A stretch of 64,000 nt of DNA from Platycarya strobilacea (lineage: Eukaryota; Streptophyta; Magnoliopsida; Fagales; Juglandaceae): assembly GCA_036898215.1 (NCBI GenBank), contig CM072557.1, positions 11,685,501 to 11,749,500 of the forward strand, read 5' to 3'. Below the pieces are notes generated by a model, which was given only the letters and a program-made list of their open reading frames with translations, was not told the origin of the DNA and did no database searches. Shown piece after piece: positions 47,130 through 60,100 of the stretch (positions are counted from its first letter, which is position 1; each line of letters begins with the position of its first letter). Position numbers and translations under genes: made by a program.

Positions 47130-47760
47130 AAAAAAAAAAAAAATCTTCTCCTAACATTTTTCCATACGTCACCCTCGTATGGTCCATGCACTTCATAAGA
47201 AAATCACCACCCAAGCACACCCAAATTTAGAATCCACCACATTTTCCCCAATGCCTCCCTCTCATTTTGATGCCGCCAAAGCCATTTCCTTAGAAGGTGA
47301 CGGTTGAATAAAAGCAAGTTGCAAACTCCCGAACCACCATCTAAAACAGAAGAAAAATCCTTGGCCCAATTCACTAGGTGGAATTTGAATTCTTCATCTA
47401 ACCCGCTCCATAAAAGGTCTTGTCATAACTTCTCTATTCGATTGGCCACACTAAGGAAAAGGAAAACATAGACAAGAAGGATTCAAACCCTTGGTAAACA
47501 AAAGGCTACATAGCAGTTCCAATGCTACACCATGAACCACTTGGCTATCTTTTAGAAAGGCCTATGCCCTTTAGAAACTATCCACCTGAAACTATCCCTT
47601 GGCTCATCTGTCCTGATATAAAAAAATTAGAGAGTACTCTTGATTAAGGTGATCCCACCACCTTTGGACAAATACATCCTCTTCCAACCACCCAATCAAC
47701 CCTCAATCTTCTCAATCACACCATTCCAAATAGACTTCACAACAATAATTTAGCATTTAA
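47130..47760 (-). mobile_element. LINE fragment in intron 4 of the ankyrin pseudogene
   Basis: Minus-strand frames read VKSIWNGVIEKIEG, a stop, then LGGWKRMYLSKGGGITLIKS (47750-47630), and further on LLLFNRHLLRKWLWRHQNER (about 47310-47240). These are the region after the reverse transcriptase of plant L1 elements, related to but distinct from the LINE at 37 kb. Several stops are present; ends were not defined. Confidence 0.75.
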
Positions 47761-48387
47761 ACATGCCCTTACTAAAATTAATAGCTATATTAGTAAAACA
47801 CTGAAGCCGTAGACACAGTGCGTGACAGGTGGGCCCAATAATAATTGTCCCAACACAAAGGTAAGAGAAGGAAGATATTGGTCTAAATGCAATAGGCACA
47901 AAATTAACAAGAAAACAAGCTTTACCTAAAAAAAGAAAATCCAATGGATATAACAAAGATGTCTTATATAAGAATTTGGCCAAGCTTACCTCTTTATAAT
48001 GACAAATAACTACATTCATAAGAGAAGTTTGACCAGCTTTATCAATGGAATCAACCTTTGCTCCTTCCTCGATTAAAAGTTCACACAATTCTAAGTTCCC
48101 GATGCTAGCTGCTCGATGCAAAGGGGTGGCTCCAACCTGGAGACAGTGTAAGCATCCAAAGTTAATCATATCATTTGCACATAATGTGAATAACAAGATG
48201 GTAATATGTTGAAAACACAAATCATTCAAATGAAATTAATTCTCTTCAGCGAAGTTACAAGTCTTGTCTTTCAGATTAATCTTAGCCCCTTGTGAGATCA
48301 GGATCTCAGCAATCTTCACCCATCCCTTGCTAGAAGCATAATGAAGAGCAGTGTGGCCACTACCGTTTTTCAAATTAACATGAGCTC

Positions 48388-49499
48388 CTGTTATGAATAC
48401 AAATCAGATCATTTGATATTAAAAATTTTGCAACTTCTTAATGCAAACAGGAGGCTGAAAAAACAATATGAAAGGAAGAAAAGGAAACAGCAAATTGAAA
48501 TGAATTTGAAATTGGAAAAAATTATGCAATCTGGTCATCTCCTATGCACTTTCATACTTTTGAGTAAGGAATTACCTGCCAAGCAGTTAACGGCTGATAA
48601 ATGATGTTTATGTGCCTTACGCATAAGGTTTCTTAGTGTTAAGCCGGGTGATGATGTTAAGGCCAAGCTAGATTATTCAATTCAAATGCTGCTATGAGCT
48701 AGATTTGCATGTAACCGAGAAAAACAATCAAAGACAGACTTCTGTAAAAAAGAATTCACCAATTGCATTTGATCGATAAGCCTAGCTTCATATTGTTAGC
48801 CAGATTACCAGAGGTGACGGGAAAGAGCGATTGCAAATCTCACGACGCAATTCAAAGAGTAAACGTATATGGTGGCTCCTAAACGAGCTTCTCTCCTACA
48901 TATGATTGCAACCAGGTACTTCTAGTCATTTTATTAATAGTAAGGGGGGCCTTCCAGTCCAGCCCAACCCATGGAAGAGAATCTAGAATCAGGAAAGAGA
49001 GATCAGGAGCGAAAAGCCTCTATTTATAGAATGTAGAGTAATCCCACCATGTGGCCCGATTTTGATGGCATGCAAAATCCTTACTAGTTTTCTGTAGTTG
49101 AGTACCATCATACTGCTTTGATGAACAAACTATTTTGCGAAGTCAATCCACATGAATCCTAATTCTAACTTAATTCATGTAGCTTACTTGGGATTCCACA
49201 CATATGGATCAGACTAATTGAACTCTATTTTGATTTTTTTTTTTTTTATGTCGGGGAACCTCTCCAAGGCAGGGCCCTTTGGACCCACCCCTATAGAGTA
49301 AACCCCGGTCCCATGCACTGCACCCTCGGAAGTTAACTCTATTTTGATTTATTTTAGGCAATATGCGGATTTCCAAATGGTTTATATAAGTGACTTTCTT
49401 GGAGTTGTTGTAAACAAATACATGATTCCATACTTGATATGAGGAATGATATTAAATAAATAAAATAAAAAACAACTTCAGGCAGAAAATATAAAATAC
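48388..49499. other. Intron 2 of the ankyrin pseudogene
   Basis: Apart from the SINE-like insertion at 49237-49334, nothing recognisable is present. Confidence 0.5.
49237..49334 (-). mobile_element. SINE-like insertion with A-tail
   Basis: About 85 bp of GC-richer sequence (minus strand: tccgagggtgcagtgcatgg ... ggttccccgac) ends in a run of A on the minus strand (T run 49236-49246). It is flanked by AACTCTATTTTGATTT at 49221-49236 and 49335-49350. A 15-16 bp duplication plus a poly(A) tail marks LINE-driven insertion. The short length and lack of coding suggest a SINE 3' end. Confidence 0.8.
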
Positions 49500-50541
49500 C
49501 TTTACTTAGTAAAATTTCCACTATTTCTGAATGCCCAATGCTAGCCAAAGAATGAAGTGGCACCCACCCTTCTTCATTTGCACTGTTTATCACACTTGCA
49601 GATTCGTCAATTGACAATGTTATCTTTACCACCTGATTCCACCAAGTTACAAACCTGTTAAAATGGAAGATTCAAACAAAATCCCAAGAATAAAGCACCA
49701 GATTTAAGAGGTCTTACTATTTTAGTTCATAAAGCTTAAAAACTCCTAATGCTTCCCGAGTCAATATAAAAATTGAAGTAGCACAACAATGTATGCCAAG
49801 CAATAAGTATCAGAATATAACTCCCCATTGCTGTAACAGATTCACTGATCTAATCGCGCAAAGATTGAAATATTATTACGCTTTAATGCTCCTCAATGTC
49901 CTCATTGCTAGAAAACAAATAGATAAAGAGATCCAAACATGGAGTCCTATTTGACATTTGCTCATATTACGACTATTTAATCCAGTTTGAATCAGATCCT
50001 CCTTACATGAAAATAAAGAGCATATGAAGCACTAAAATAGGAGAACTTTTCTTATATTTTTCTTTCTATTTATTTTTTTCTTCACCTCCATCATTCAGAG
50101 GTAGAAGCACTTTGGGAAGGTAGACCGGTTTTCCAAGCATTTTCAAAATTTGGGATTCAGATTTTATATCATCCTTACTGTCTTGATGGTATTATAGATA
50201 TCATAGCATACTGTAACATCACCCACATGAACCGGCCAAAAAACATTATCTTGAGTTTTCCCACAATTCCATGCCCCCAAACAGACAAAATTTGAAAGCT
50301 TTCAGAGAAAAAAAAACCTCGGATCGAGCAGAATAGGCGGTGACGTGAATGAGGGACCAAATGTCTCCTTCGTTCCTCAGAGAGAGAGCCTTGGAGAGTT
50401 TCTCCCGAGAAAGCGATTTAAACGTCAAGGCATCGCCAGATTCCGCGGCTTCAAAAAGATCATCATCTTTGAATGAACCTCTGGTTTCGGAGGATCGATC
50501 TCCATGACCATGGCACTGGATGTACATATGGTCACCGTTTT

Positions 50542-52807
50542 GAGAAATTCTATATGTAGTCATGTTTATGTAGTCGACTGGCGGCTGTGGCAACATGCCA
50601 CATCAGCTGACAATTGAAAAAAAATTCTGAAAAACTGAGTTTAATTGGTGTTGATGGCGGGATGTTAGAGAGAAACCCATTTCAAGATCAATCCCACATT
50701 TTAGAGAGAGAAACAACAGTGATATCCCTCACACCAAGCCTCCTCTGGCCATCTTCAACCCAAATGCTGGTCATCTTCAACCTAAACTCCGGTAATCTTC
50801 AAACCAAACCCTAGAAATCGACTTTCATCCTGCGTTGTTCATCTTCGATTTCGATTTCGCACTACCTTACCCACATTAGCCATCTTAGATTTCTAGCTGT
50901 AATCCGCCTACGTATAATCCAGAAAGTCCTATGCCTGTTTCGAACCCATCGGTAAAATCGAAAAATCTCTGTCTATTTCGCCAACGAAACCACCATGACT
51001 TCACCTGTTATTAGTTTAATGATTTCGGTTTGGTTTCTACATATAACTCAAATCCCTTTTTTATTTTTACTAATTTTTCCTCTCGACAGTTTAGGGTTTA
51101 GACTTTAGATGAGTCTGGCTTTATCTTCACATCTTCTTCCCGTCACATACCACCGTCGCAAGTGGCCCTCATCGACTCCAGTAAGCCTCGCTCACTCACT
51201 CCCTCTAATTGGATGCATTTCAAGATAAAGTTAGAAAGGGGCGTACAAGACACCAATGCCAAACATTACGCGTATATTTGTGTGAAACACAAATAAATAC
51301 ATCCACAAGTACACATAAATGCATGAATTTATATTAACACTCGTAAATGACAGTACTAGAAATAGAAAAACTACAAAAATAAGATAAGAAATAGCCATTC
51401 ATTCAAAAGTAAGGTCCACTTGTATTAAAAATAAAAGGATGGGAAAGAGTTGCTTAAGATGCCAGATGGTGTCCAACTATGAGACAGAGAAAATGACATA
51501 ATAATTATTTGACTTCATGCTTGCCGTGCATATATTTTAATTAGTTATCATGAATTAGGTTTGCTAATTGAAGTCTTAACGAACCAACTAATTTTTCTTT
51601 GGTTAAATAGCATGCCTCACTTGATATGTTAGATAAAATGTAATTATTCTGATCTCTGTACTTGGAGCCCCAAGAGAGAGAGAAAAAAAAGGTCATTAAA
51701 ATCTCTATCACTTTGTTTGACATTGAAACTGCTGCAATATTTTTCTCAACCACTCCTAGAACTAGATTAGAGAGTTCGTCACAATTTCTCCAAAAGTCTA
51801 AACAAGTTTTGGTATTCACATTGATAAAGAGTTTACTGTAACTTTATTGTTGCAGTTGGAAATTATCTTCTACCTAACACTTTCTCAACCAAAATGCATT
51901 AGTTCTATGATGGTAACCCTATGCAACCATAAAACCCAATAACAAAACCAGCCAAATCAATTAAACACTCAATTGGATCCAGAGGAAAGCTTTAGACAAG
52001 CATTGAAACCTTCAATAAGAAAGCATTCGTTCATTAGGGATAATGGGAGATGGCACAAAAAAGACATTCATTACTGAAACCAAAAATAACTACAGGAAAC
52101 AAATATAAAGAAGAATATAAATAGACTTGAAGCCCTTTTAGTACATTGATCCAGGAAGAGAAAAAAAGCCCTTAAGCCCTTTGGGGGGCAGTTGCTCCAA
52201 TTGGGAGATGGGTCACAATCACAGAGAACGAAAAGAAAAAGGTCTCGAAATTGAACTTGAACTTTGCGATTCACAGAAAAGCAGATTCGTATTTCTTGAG
52301 CTTGTCCCTGCCACTCCATGATTCACAAAGAAAAAGAAGGCGAAGGTTTTTGTGAATCAACTTAAGTGATTCACAATAAAGAGGAAGAAGGAAGGGATTA
52401 TAAATGTGAGGAATTGAGGGTTTCACAAACATTTAGGATATGAGGAAGAAGAGGGACTTTCTGGAGTATACGTAGGCGGAGTATAGTTGGAAATCGAAGA
52501 TGGCTAACGTGGGTAAGGTAGTGCGAAATCGAAATTGAAGATGAACAATGCAGGATAAAAGTAAATTTCTAGAATTTGGGTTGAAGATGGCCGAAGGAGG
52601 CTTGGTGTGAGGAAAATTGCTGCTTTCTCTCTCTTAAATGCGGGATTGATTTTGAAATGGATGTCTCCCTCTAACGTCCCGCCATTAACACCAATTAAAC
52701 CCATTCTTTCAGATTTTTTTTTTGTTAATTGTTAGTTGACGTGGCAAATTGTCATGTCAGCCAACTCCCGGTCGACTATAGAAACATGACTACGTGTAGA
52801 CTTTCTT
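50542..52807. mobile_element. 2.3-kb element with long terminal inverted repeats
   Basis: 50542-50945 and 52450-52807 are inverted copies of each other (about 370-400 bp). Shared landmarks are tgtagtcatgttt, tagtcgac, tttaattggtgtt.atggcg, agatcaatcccacatttt, ccaagcctcctctggccatc and gcctacgtat. This is a Mutator-like or foldback architecture. The middle has no transposase. A 9-bp duplication could not be confirmed. It abuts exon 1 of the ankyrin pseudogene. Confidence 0.8.
50950..52440. other. Centre of the inverted-repeat element
   Basis: No transposase is recognised. A minus-strand frame from ATG at 52319 (MEWQGQAQEIRICFSVNRKV) is preceded by a C/T-rich leader and could be the first exon of a captured gene, but I know no match, and it may be chance. 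Confidence 0.3.
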
Positions 52808-52862
52808 GGGCAGAAAAGACGTTGAGATTATGATCTTAAGGGTGACTTCCAACTGATTAAAA

Positions 52863-53017
52863 GCTCGTTTGGATTCAGAAATGAGATGAGATGAGTTATA
52901 AATAGTAATAAAATGAGTGGTTGAGATGAATTAAAATTTAAAATGAGTAATTAAAATGAGTTGAAAATATGAAATGAGATGAAATGAGTTGAACCCACTT
53001 TCTAAAACAAACCGGGC
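52863..53017. mobile_element. MITE copy D
   Basis: Begins gctcgtttggattcagaaat and ends tctaaaacaaaccgggc, an inverted match, with gagatgaaatgagttg words inside. Same family as A, B, C and E. Confidence 0.8.
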
Positions 53018-53598
53018 TGCCAATGTCATTGTATCGATAATCTTCTTGGCAAGAAGCCCAAAAAAATATAGGAAAAATGAAAAACACTTTCTATTTTGTC
53101 AAAGGGAGACACAGCTAGCCGGATAGGCTTGTAAGTGCATAAAAACAGCCCACGAATTAGAGGGCGCCTCATCAAATATTTCACTTAATTTACAATAGAG
53201 ATAGCCATATATAATTGCATTTGAAGTCAACCCAACTAATGAGATTAGTTGTGGGATTTTCAGTATTCAAATAAACCTCTTCTTCCATTATTTTGTGATG
53301 AGTAAGTCGTGGCTAATTGGTTTACCATCATTCGCTTTTGAACAACAATTAGAAAACCATATGAGGGTTTTTGCTTTTAATGTCTCTGGCCACATGATAA
53401 AGAATTAAAGTCTCTGCAAGAGGGACCAAACTAGCAAACTCTATTTCTCAATGTTTAATCTTCAAAGGCTAAAAGGTTTTATATACTTTGGATTGAAGCA
53501 AACAATACAAATAGAGAAATTTACAAAAAGCTTTGTATTTTCTTATATTACAGATTTACTTGTATCCTAGATGTGTAATAGAATCTTTGATAGATCTG
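53018..53598. other. No recognisable feature
   Basis: AT-rich flank between MITE D and the reductase-like exon; no supported gene. Confidence 0.5.
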
Positions 53599-53753
53599 TT
53601 TTTATTTTACTAATCCAAACAACCGCGGTTTGAGAGCAAGAAAGAGGGATTTGGTATGTGTGACAAGTGGGAATTCTTACTTGGGTTCTCACTTGGTGAA
53701 GGAGCTCCAGGCCGCTCATGGTTACCTTGTTAATGTCACTATCAAAAATCAAG
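53599..53753 (+). pseudogene. Cinnamoyl-CoA-reductase-like exon fragment
   Basis: The plus-strand frame reads KRDLVCVTSGNSYLGSHLVK, then ELQAAHGYLVNVTIKNQ, and ends at a GT donor (53754). This is the N-terminal NAD(P)-binding segment (T.G..YLG..LV..L...GY.V) of the plant CCR/DFR-like short-chain reductase group. No initiator ATG lies in frame (stops occur just upstream) and the following exons were not found. MITE copy E starts nine bases into the intron. Probably a fragment; the remaining exons may be lost. Confidence 0.7.
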
Positions 53754-53762
53754 GTATATTTA

Positions 53763-53971
53763 TGCCTAGTTTGTTTTAATAGATAAGATAAAATAAGATG
53801 AGACAAAAGTTAAAAAACTAAATAATATATTTTTATAATATATTTTTTAATATTAGTTTTATTTTGAGATTTGAAAAAGTTGAATTATTTATTTAATTTT
53901 GTATGGAATTTGGAAAAGTAATAATGGTGAGATGAAATGAGATGAGAGTATTTGTAAAAATAAACAAGGCC
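53763..53971. mobile_element. MITE copy E with TTA target duplication
   Basis: Begins tgcctagtttgttttaatag, ends aaaataaacaaggcc, and is flanked by TTA at 53760-53762 and 53972-53974. The 3-bp TTA duplication points to the PIF/Harbinger superfamily for all five copies. Confidence 0.85.
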
Positions 53972-53974
53972 TTA

Positions 53975-56900
53975 GTCAATTATTTCCTACACTAGATTAT
54001 GTTTTGTATGCAAATCTTATATTGGTTTGATCAAACCAACTTACAGAAAATAACGTTTTTTAAAATAAAGAAAATAGGCTAACCATGGTGACAGTGAGGC
54101 TCACTATGGTGAAGATTTGGTACGACCACCCTTCTTCTATTTTTTGCGCTTGTTTCTTTTAAGCTTATATACAACTAATGAGGAAGAATAATACCCAGAA
54201 AGAAAACTTTTTCTGGTGCATCCCACAGTACCAAGATGTCTCCATAAAGTTAGTCCACTAAAAAAATACTCAGTGCTTGCATTTTTACATATAAATGTTA
54301 CCAAGTATGATGTTATTGTGTAATGGACACATGTAATTGTACAAGTGTAAGACCCAACAAGCAAACATGACATTCAAGTCTTTGGGCCACCACTAGGAGG
54401 TTAGCCTTATACACAATGATCACAGGTTACGAAAACTATGATTAAAAAAAAGGTCTTTGAAACCTCTTCATTAGCATGTATGCGTGGAGGATTTGGTGTT
54501 CCTTTTCATGGTTTGTGTTTTTCTTTGCTGACATTCTTACTCTTCAGTCTGGGTGGTTGCAGAGAATATACTAGGAATTCAATGTGGTGGTTGTCTTCAG
54601 TTTGGGCAGCTACGGCGAGTAGACTTGAAGTTGTTATTTGGTGTGATTAAATCACTGATGGAAGACTATGTTATTAATATGTAAATTATATTTTGTAATT
54701 TTGTATTTTGTGATGTAATGTATCTAATAAAAATATTGTAATATGTAGTGGATTGGATTGTGTTTTGCATGCATATTATAAGATGATATTGGACCTTTTT
54801 TTTTTTTTACATGCATTTAGTTAAAAAAAAGTAACTAGTTGTGTCTAGGTTTATTTATTTTTGACATAAGATTTTGTTCAATGTATTAGTATTATGGTTT
54901 TCAACATGACTTATTGAAAAGGATTTAATAAAATATCATGAAAAAATTATGCCTTTTAACAATATTTTTCTTGGAAAATTTGTAATGAAATATAAGTTGG
55001 ACAAAGCAATGTTAGCAATGTTTTAAAAAAAAAAAAACTTAGCTAAACCTGGAAATCAGATTTTTGGGTTTTAGAAACCTGAATTTATCTGGGTTCCAGC
55101 CTGTGTCATAACCCAGGTGTATATGGGTTGAAACCTAGCCTGGATTTGAAACCCGGGTTCCAGGCCAAGTCTCCAAATTCTTGATCTGGAACTTGGGTGA
55201 ACAACTATATTCCATGCCATGTTGAAATGGATAACCAGCATTCTTCTGCACACAAAAAAAAAATGCAATTATACTCTTGAAAAAAACCAACTTATAAACA
55301 AAAAATATGACATTACCACCTGTAGGTTGCTTGAATATTGGTTGGCAGTGGGATATAGCAGAAAAGCTGGTGATCACACAAGCAATGGTCCATAGTAACC
55401 GTGTATGTAATTTGAGATATTTGGACAAGTTGATGTATGTCCTAAAATGTTATTGGTTAAGTTATTGATGTACTTTAGAAATAAATATAAACTACTCTTG
55501 AATTCAATGTTATTGATATATTAAATAATAATATATAATAGATGAGGAATTTGAGCTAGATAGTCATAGCATAAATGAATGTTTTTTTTTTTTTTCCGTT
55601 TCCCATGCTAAAAGGGAGACAAATGCATTGTCAATAGCAACACTGTATAACTGAAACCACATTAAAATCTATGAACTGGTACAATGGATCGGATTGCACC
55701 AAACCTATTGGATGTGCACCATTGATGATGAAAGTCCTTGTCAAAGGCAAATCAATAAGATGAATGACTACGATGCCAATGATGAGTGATTTCTGAATTC
55801 CTTGGCCTTTCAAACCTGGATGTTAAATCTTCAATTGAGAAGTAAACAAAAATTAGCAAATCATAAATAAATGTTTAATATGTTCATTTCTCAAAGAAAT
55901 TCCTCTTTCTTGTATGCTCTTAAGTGTAATTAAATATGGACCAACCCAAGTTTCTCAAAGCCTTATAACCAGGTTGCTTTTCATTACTTTTTCTAGATTA
56001 TGTCTTAACTGCAATTAAATATCTTTTGGTTAAAGTAATGATGGGAGGTTATGGAACTCTTCCCACTATCTTTGGTGTCATATCTTGAACACTTTGCAAG
56101 AGAGAAGAAATCAACAATCCTCTCAAATTTTTAATAGGGGATGTCAATCGTAACCTAAACACTGGAATAACATTATTGAAATCAAAAGCATGATGCATCA
56201 TAACAAGCATAGGAGCAACAAATTATCCTTGGGGAAGCTCTCATACAACAATAAACATAGTAGAACACAAAGGGGAGATGGGATAACCAACAGAGCAAGA
56301 AAATATCTATAATAACAAAAGCTTGGAGTCATTGGCTAGCACATCTCACTGTACTACGATATAATAGAAGTGGAGATACTAAAGCCCAATTTGATGAAGG
56401 TAAAAATCCTCTCATAGTTTTAATGTGAGGTCGGGTGTATAGTTGTCTATGTCCACGTGTGGACTCACCTATACAAGCTTTATGTTCGACTTTCAGTCAG
56501 TACAAAACTTGGATGAGGGTTACCTACTTCAGTAGCCTAACGAAAACTACACAGCAACGATGCCTCATCATCCATTAAAAATGGGCATACCCAAGTACCC
56601 AAGGTTATAATTAGCAAGACTGATGTCTAAACCAAGTTTGTGTAAAAGGAAAGAATAAGAACAATAGAAAAGAAGAGAAAAAAAAATTGAAGAATCGAAT
56701 CAATTGAAGAAGCAAACCGAATGGCGATTACAACTCAGATTTGGAATGTCTATCCAACCCCCACGATGAAGACTGCGACTCAGATCTGGAATGTGTCACG
56801 AACGATGACCACAACAACCGGTTCGGTCCAACCCACAACAACCGGTTCGATCCAACCCACAACAACAACCATAGACAAGATCCTTTATAGCTTAGTGTCT

Positions 56901-57125
56901 CTAGCTCAACTCGAGCAACGTCGAAATATTCTATTTTGATTTCCCTCCCTTTTTCTGCATAATTTGATTGTTTTGTGTTTTTTGTCTTTTTTAATAAAAT
57001 ATTGGCTGATGTATGCCACATCAGCTGGCTTCCCACCGGTTTTGCGCTGGCAGTTGTCTATAAAAGAATTGAAGAAAAAAAAACCATATTTTGGGAAATG
57101 ATAATGGATCATTTATAATCCAAAG
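53975..57125. other. Long stretch without a supported gene
   Basis: Short frames only. 56815-56862 has a 23-bp unit (acaaccggttcgatccaaccc) in two copies. 57010-57060 has a gccacatcagctgg...ggcagttgtc motif of the kind seen at ends of MULE-like elements (compare gccacatcagctgac at 50600), but no partner end was found. Confidence 0.4.
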
Positions 57126-60100
57126 GGGGAGAAACATTGTACATATTGTCTCAAGAACATCTTATAAATTTTTCAAAATACTTTTAGGAAACCAACTTTC
57201 AAAAGTTTTCTTAGTACCTTCAACGAAATAAATTTACAATTCAAACAGTTCTCAAATGGGCATGCTAATTTATCAAATGGAAAATGTAGCAACGATTGGC
57301 AGAAATAATCTACTTCCACAACATAGAATATAAATTAAAGGACCATGATGGAGAATCTGTATGACCAGAAAAGTTTCAAAAACTACTTTGAGTGGTCTTG
57401 TACAATATTCAGCTGATAGGCTCAGAGTGAGAGACACTAAAATTAGTGAGGAGTTGTTTCAACTAAGTGAGTTCACAAGTGGTAATAGTCATGGCACGAT
57501 ATTCAGCTTCACCAGAGGAATGTGCTACTGTCATCTATTTTTTTGTATGTCAGGAAATAGGACTAGTACCAATCTGAATAAAGTAGCCGGTGGTGGAGCA
57601 ATAAGTAGTGGGACAACTGGCCCAATCTGAATTAGTGTAGGCAGTAACATGGAGAGTATTGGTGGACGGGAAAAAATGTCTTGCCTTGACCGTCTTTGAT
57701 GTAACAATGAACTCGAGTGGCAACCTACATGTGAGGTGCACGAGGAGCGCACATGAACTGATTAATAATGTTCACTGCAAAAGAATATCAGAACATGTGA
57801 TAGTCAGGTATATGAGACAACCAACAAGTCGTCGATAAGGGCAAGGATTTGGAAGAACAGTGTCATCATGGTTGGTGAGTTTCAAGCTTTGTACCGTAAG
57901 GAAGGGAGCAATCTGAGTGTCGAATCAGAGACTATCAAATAAGATGTCATGAGAATATTTGCATTGGTTGGGAAAGATGCCCTACATTGATCGAGCAATT
58001 TTGAAACCAAGAAAATATTTGAGAGGACCGAAATCTTTGATCTTGAAGTGTGTGAAGAGAACTCTTGTGAAGACCTCAATTTATGAGCGATCATTGCCAG
58101 CAACCAAAAAATATTAACATAAATAAGAACAATAGTGACACTTGTGGAAGTGATCAAGGTGAATCAAGAATGGCCTGCCTCAGATTGAGAAAAATCTGCA
58201 TAATAGTTAGTTTAAAAAATCAATTACAAGAAGCTTATTTGAGGCCATAAAGGAATTTGTGAAGATGACAGACACGAGTCTCCCCTTTAGACCAATAACT
58301 AGGAGGAGTCGTCATGTAAACTTCCTCTTCAAGATCGCCATCTAGGAAGGTATTATTGACATCAAGTTGGTAAATAATCCATTGTTGAGAAGCAAGGACA
58401 ACTAATAAACATCAAACAATAGTCATTTTGGCAACGAGAGCAAAAGTATCATGATAATCAAGACCTTCAACTTGGGATAGCCTTTAGCAACTAACCATGC
58501 TTTATATCTTTCGACAGAGCCATCCTCTTTGAGCTTAGTTTTGAACATCCATTTACAACCAATGGATTTTTTGCTAGGAGAAAGTGGCTCAAGCATCCAT
58601 GTTGAATTAGCTTCAAGAGCACAGAGTTTAGCAAACATGGCGTCATGCCAATAGGCATGATGAATAGCAGTGGAATAACAGGATGGGCATCAGAAATAAT
58701 GAGAGCATTTAAAAAGGAGATGAGAAGGTGAGAAATGATAATAAGAAAGAAAAGTAGATAAAGGGTGACCCGTACCTGAGAACGATACAGCACGTGAAGA
58801 TGTAGTGGTCTTTGTGTGTATATTCAGACATACATAGTTTTAAGGATATACAGGTTGAGTAGTGGTGCAACGAGAACGAGTAGGAGGAGGGGGAGAATGA
58901 GGAGGAGAAGGGTTGGAAATATTAGTAAAGGGAGTGGGCGAAAGAAATATAGGTTCACGAATAGGAAGGGGAAGAACAAGGAAAAAGGTAGGTGGAAGGT
59001 CAGGGATGTCCTAGAAAGGAAACTATTGTTCGTAAAAGGTTACATCACAAGAGTATAATACAACCTGAGTATTAAGATTATAGAGTTTGTATGCTTTATA
59101 AGTGCTAGGATAATCGAGAAAGACACACTTAGAGGCATGAGAAAAAAATCTTTCACAAGAAGCATGGAGAGTTTGGGCATAACAAAAGCAGCCAAACACT
59201 CATAAGTGGTCATAGTTTGTTGGGGTATTGATGAGAAGTTCAAAAAGATATCTATTTTGAAGAATATGACTAGGGGTCTAGTTGATAAGATAGGCAGCGG
59301 TGAGGACACATTCACCCTAACATTTCAAGGGTAAGTGAGCCTGAAAATGGAAACTACGAGCGATGTTCAGGAGGTGCCAATGTTTACATTCTGCAATACT
59401 ATTTTGTTGTAGAGTTTTAACACAGGTATGTTCATGAATGATGCTGTGATCATAAAGGTAATTTTAAAATTTGTGGGAGAGCAACTCTTGGCCATTATCA
59501 ATTATAATGATTTTAATCATGTTGTTGAACTAATTTTGGATAAGTAGAAAAAATGCATGAGGTGAGTGTATACTTTAGATTTACAGCACATGAGATAGAT
59601 CCAAATAGTGCAAGAGAAACCATCGAAAATAATAAGAAAATAATGAGTACCACAAATAGAAAGAGTATGATAACCACCTCATATATCACAAAAAAGTCGA
59701 TTAAAAACCATGGTAATTTTATTAGCATGAAAGGGAAAATGAAATCTAGTGTGCTTAGAACAAGCAAAATTTCATAATCAAAGATAACACATGGATTATT
59801 TAAAAAACTTGGAAAAACTAAGGGGGAAGGGGGACCTAGGCGTTGGTGCGAAAAGATCTTACTAGTGGTGGTCTAAGTAGAAAGAGCCATAGTGGGTTTG
59901 GACAAGTACACATAAAGCCCATTGCAAAGCTCACCCGCTCCAATCAGCCTCGGTTGGTCTTGAAAAGAAATAGTGGGAGAGAAAAAAGAAATAATGCAAG
60001 AATTAGTATTAGTGAGCTTGGGGATAGAAAGGAGATTAAAAAGAAGTTAGGGATAAAAAGGAAATTTTGCAATGTGAGGTGCTTAGCCAATATACAAGTG

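Larger units (their letters stand above)
46585..50527 (-). pseudogene. PSMD10-like: Gankyrin/PSMD10-like ankyrin-repeat protein, broken
   Basis: Five exons read on the minus strand: 50527-50318 (DDDLFEAAESGDALTFKSLS), 49632-49500 (SANEEGWVPLHSLASIGHSE), 48387-48263 (NLKNGSGHTALHYASSKGW), 48136-47990 (GATPLHRAASIGNLELCELL) and 46719-46585 (ALLLIRHGADVDVEDKEGY). Order and ankyrin TPLH-type motifs match the plant ankyrin protein related to 26S-proteasome subunit 10, which acts as a proteasome assembly chaperone in other eukaryotes. Damage: the usual N-terminus is out of frame, with a nearby ATG in the wrong frame. Exon 1 is altered after LRNEG (GDIWSLIHVTAYSARSE). Exon 3 lacks a GT donor after KDK. 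In exon 5 an Arg codon has become TGA at 46647-46645. Introns hold LINE and SINE-like insertions. A long-inverted-repeat element abuts the 5' end and may have replaced the promoter. Intron retention rules out a processed copy. Confidence 0.88.
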
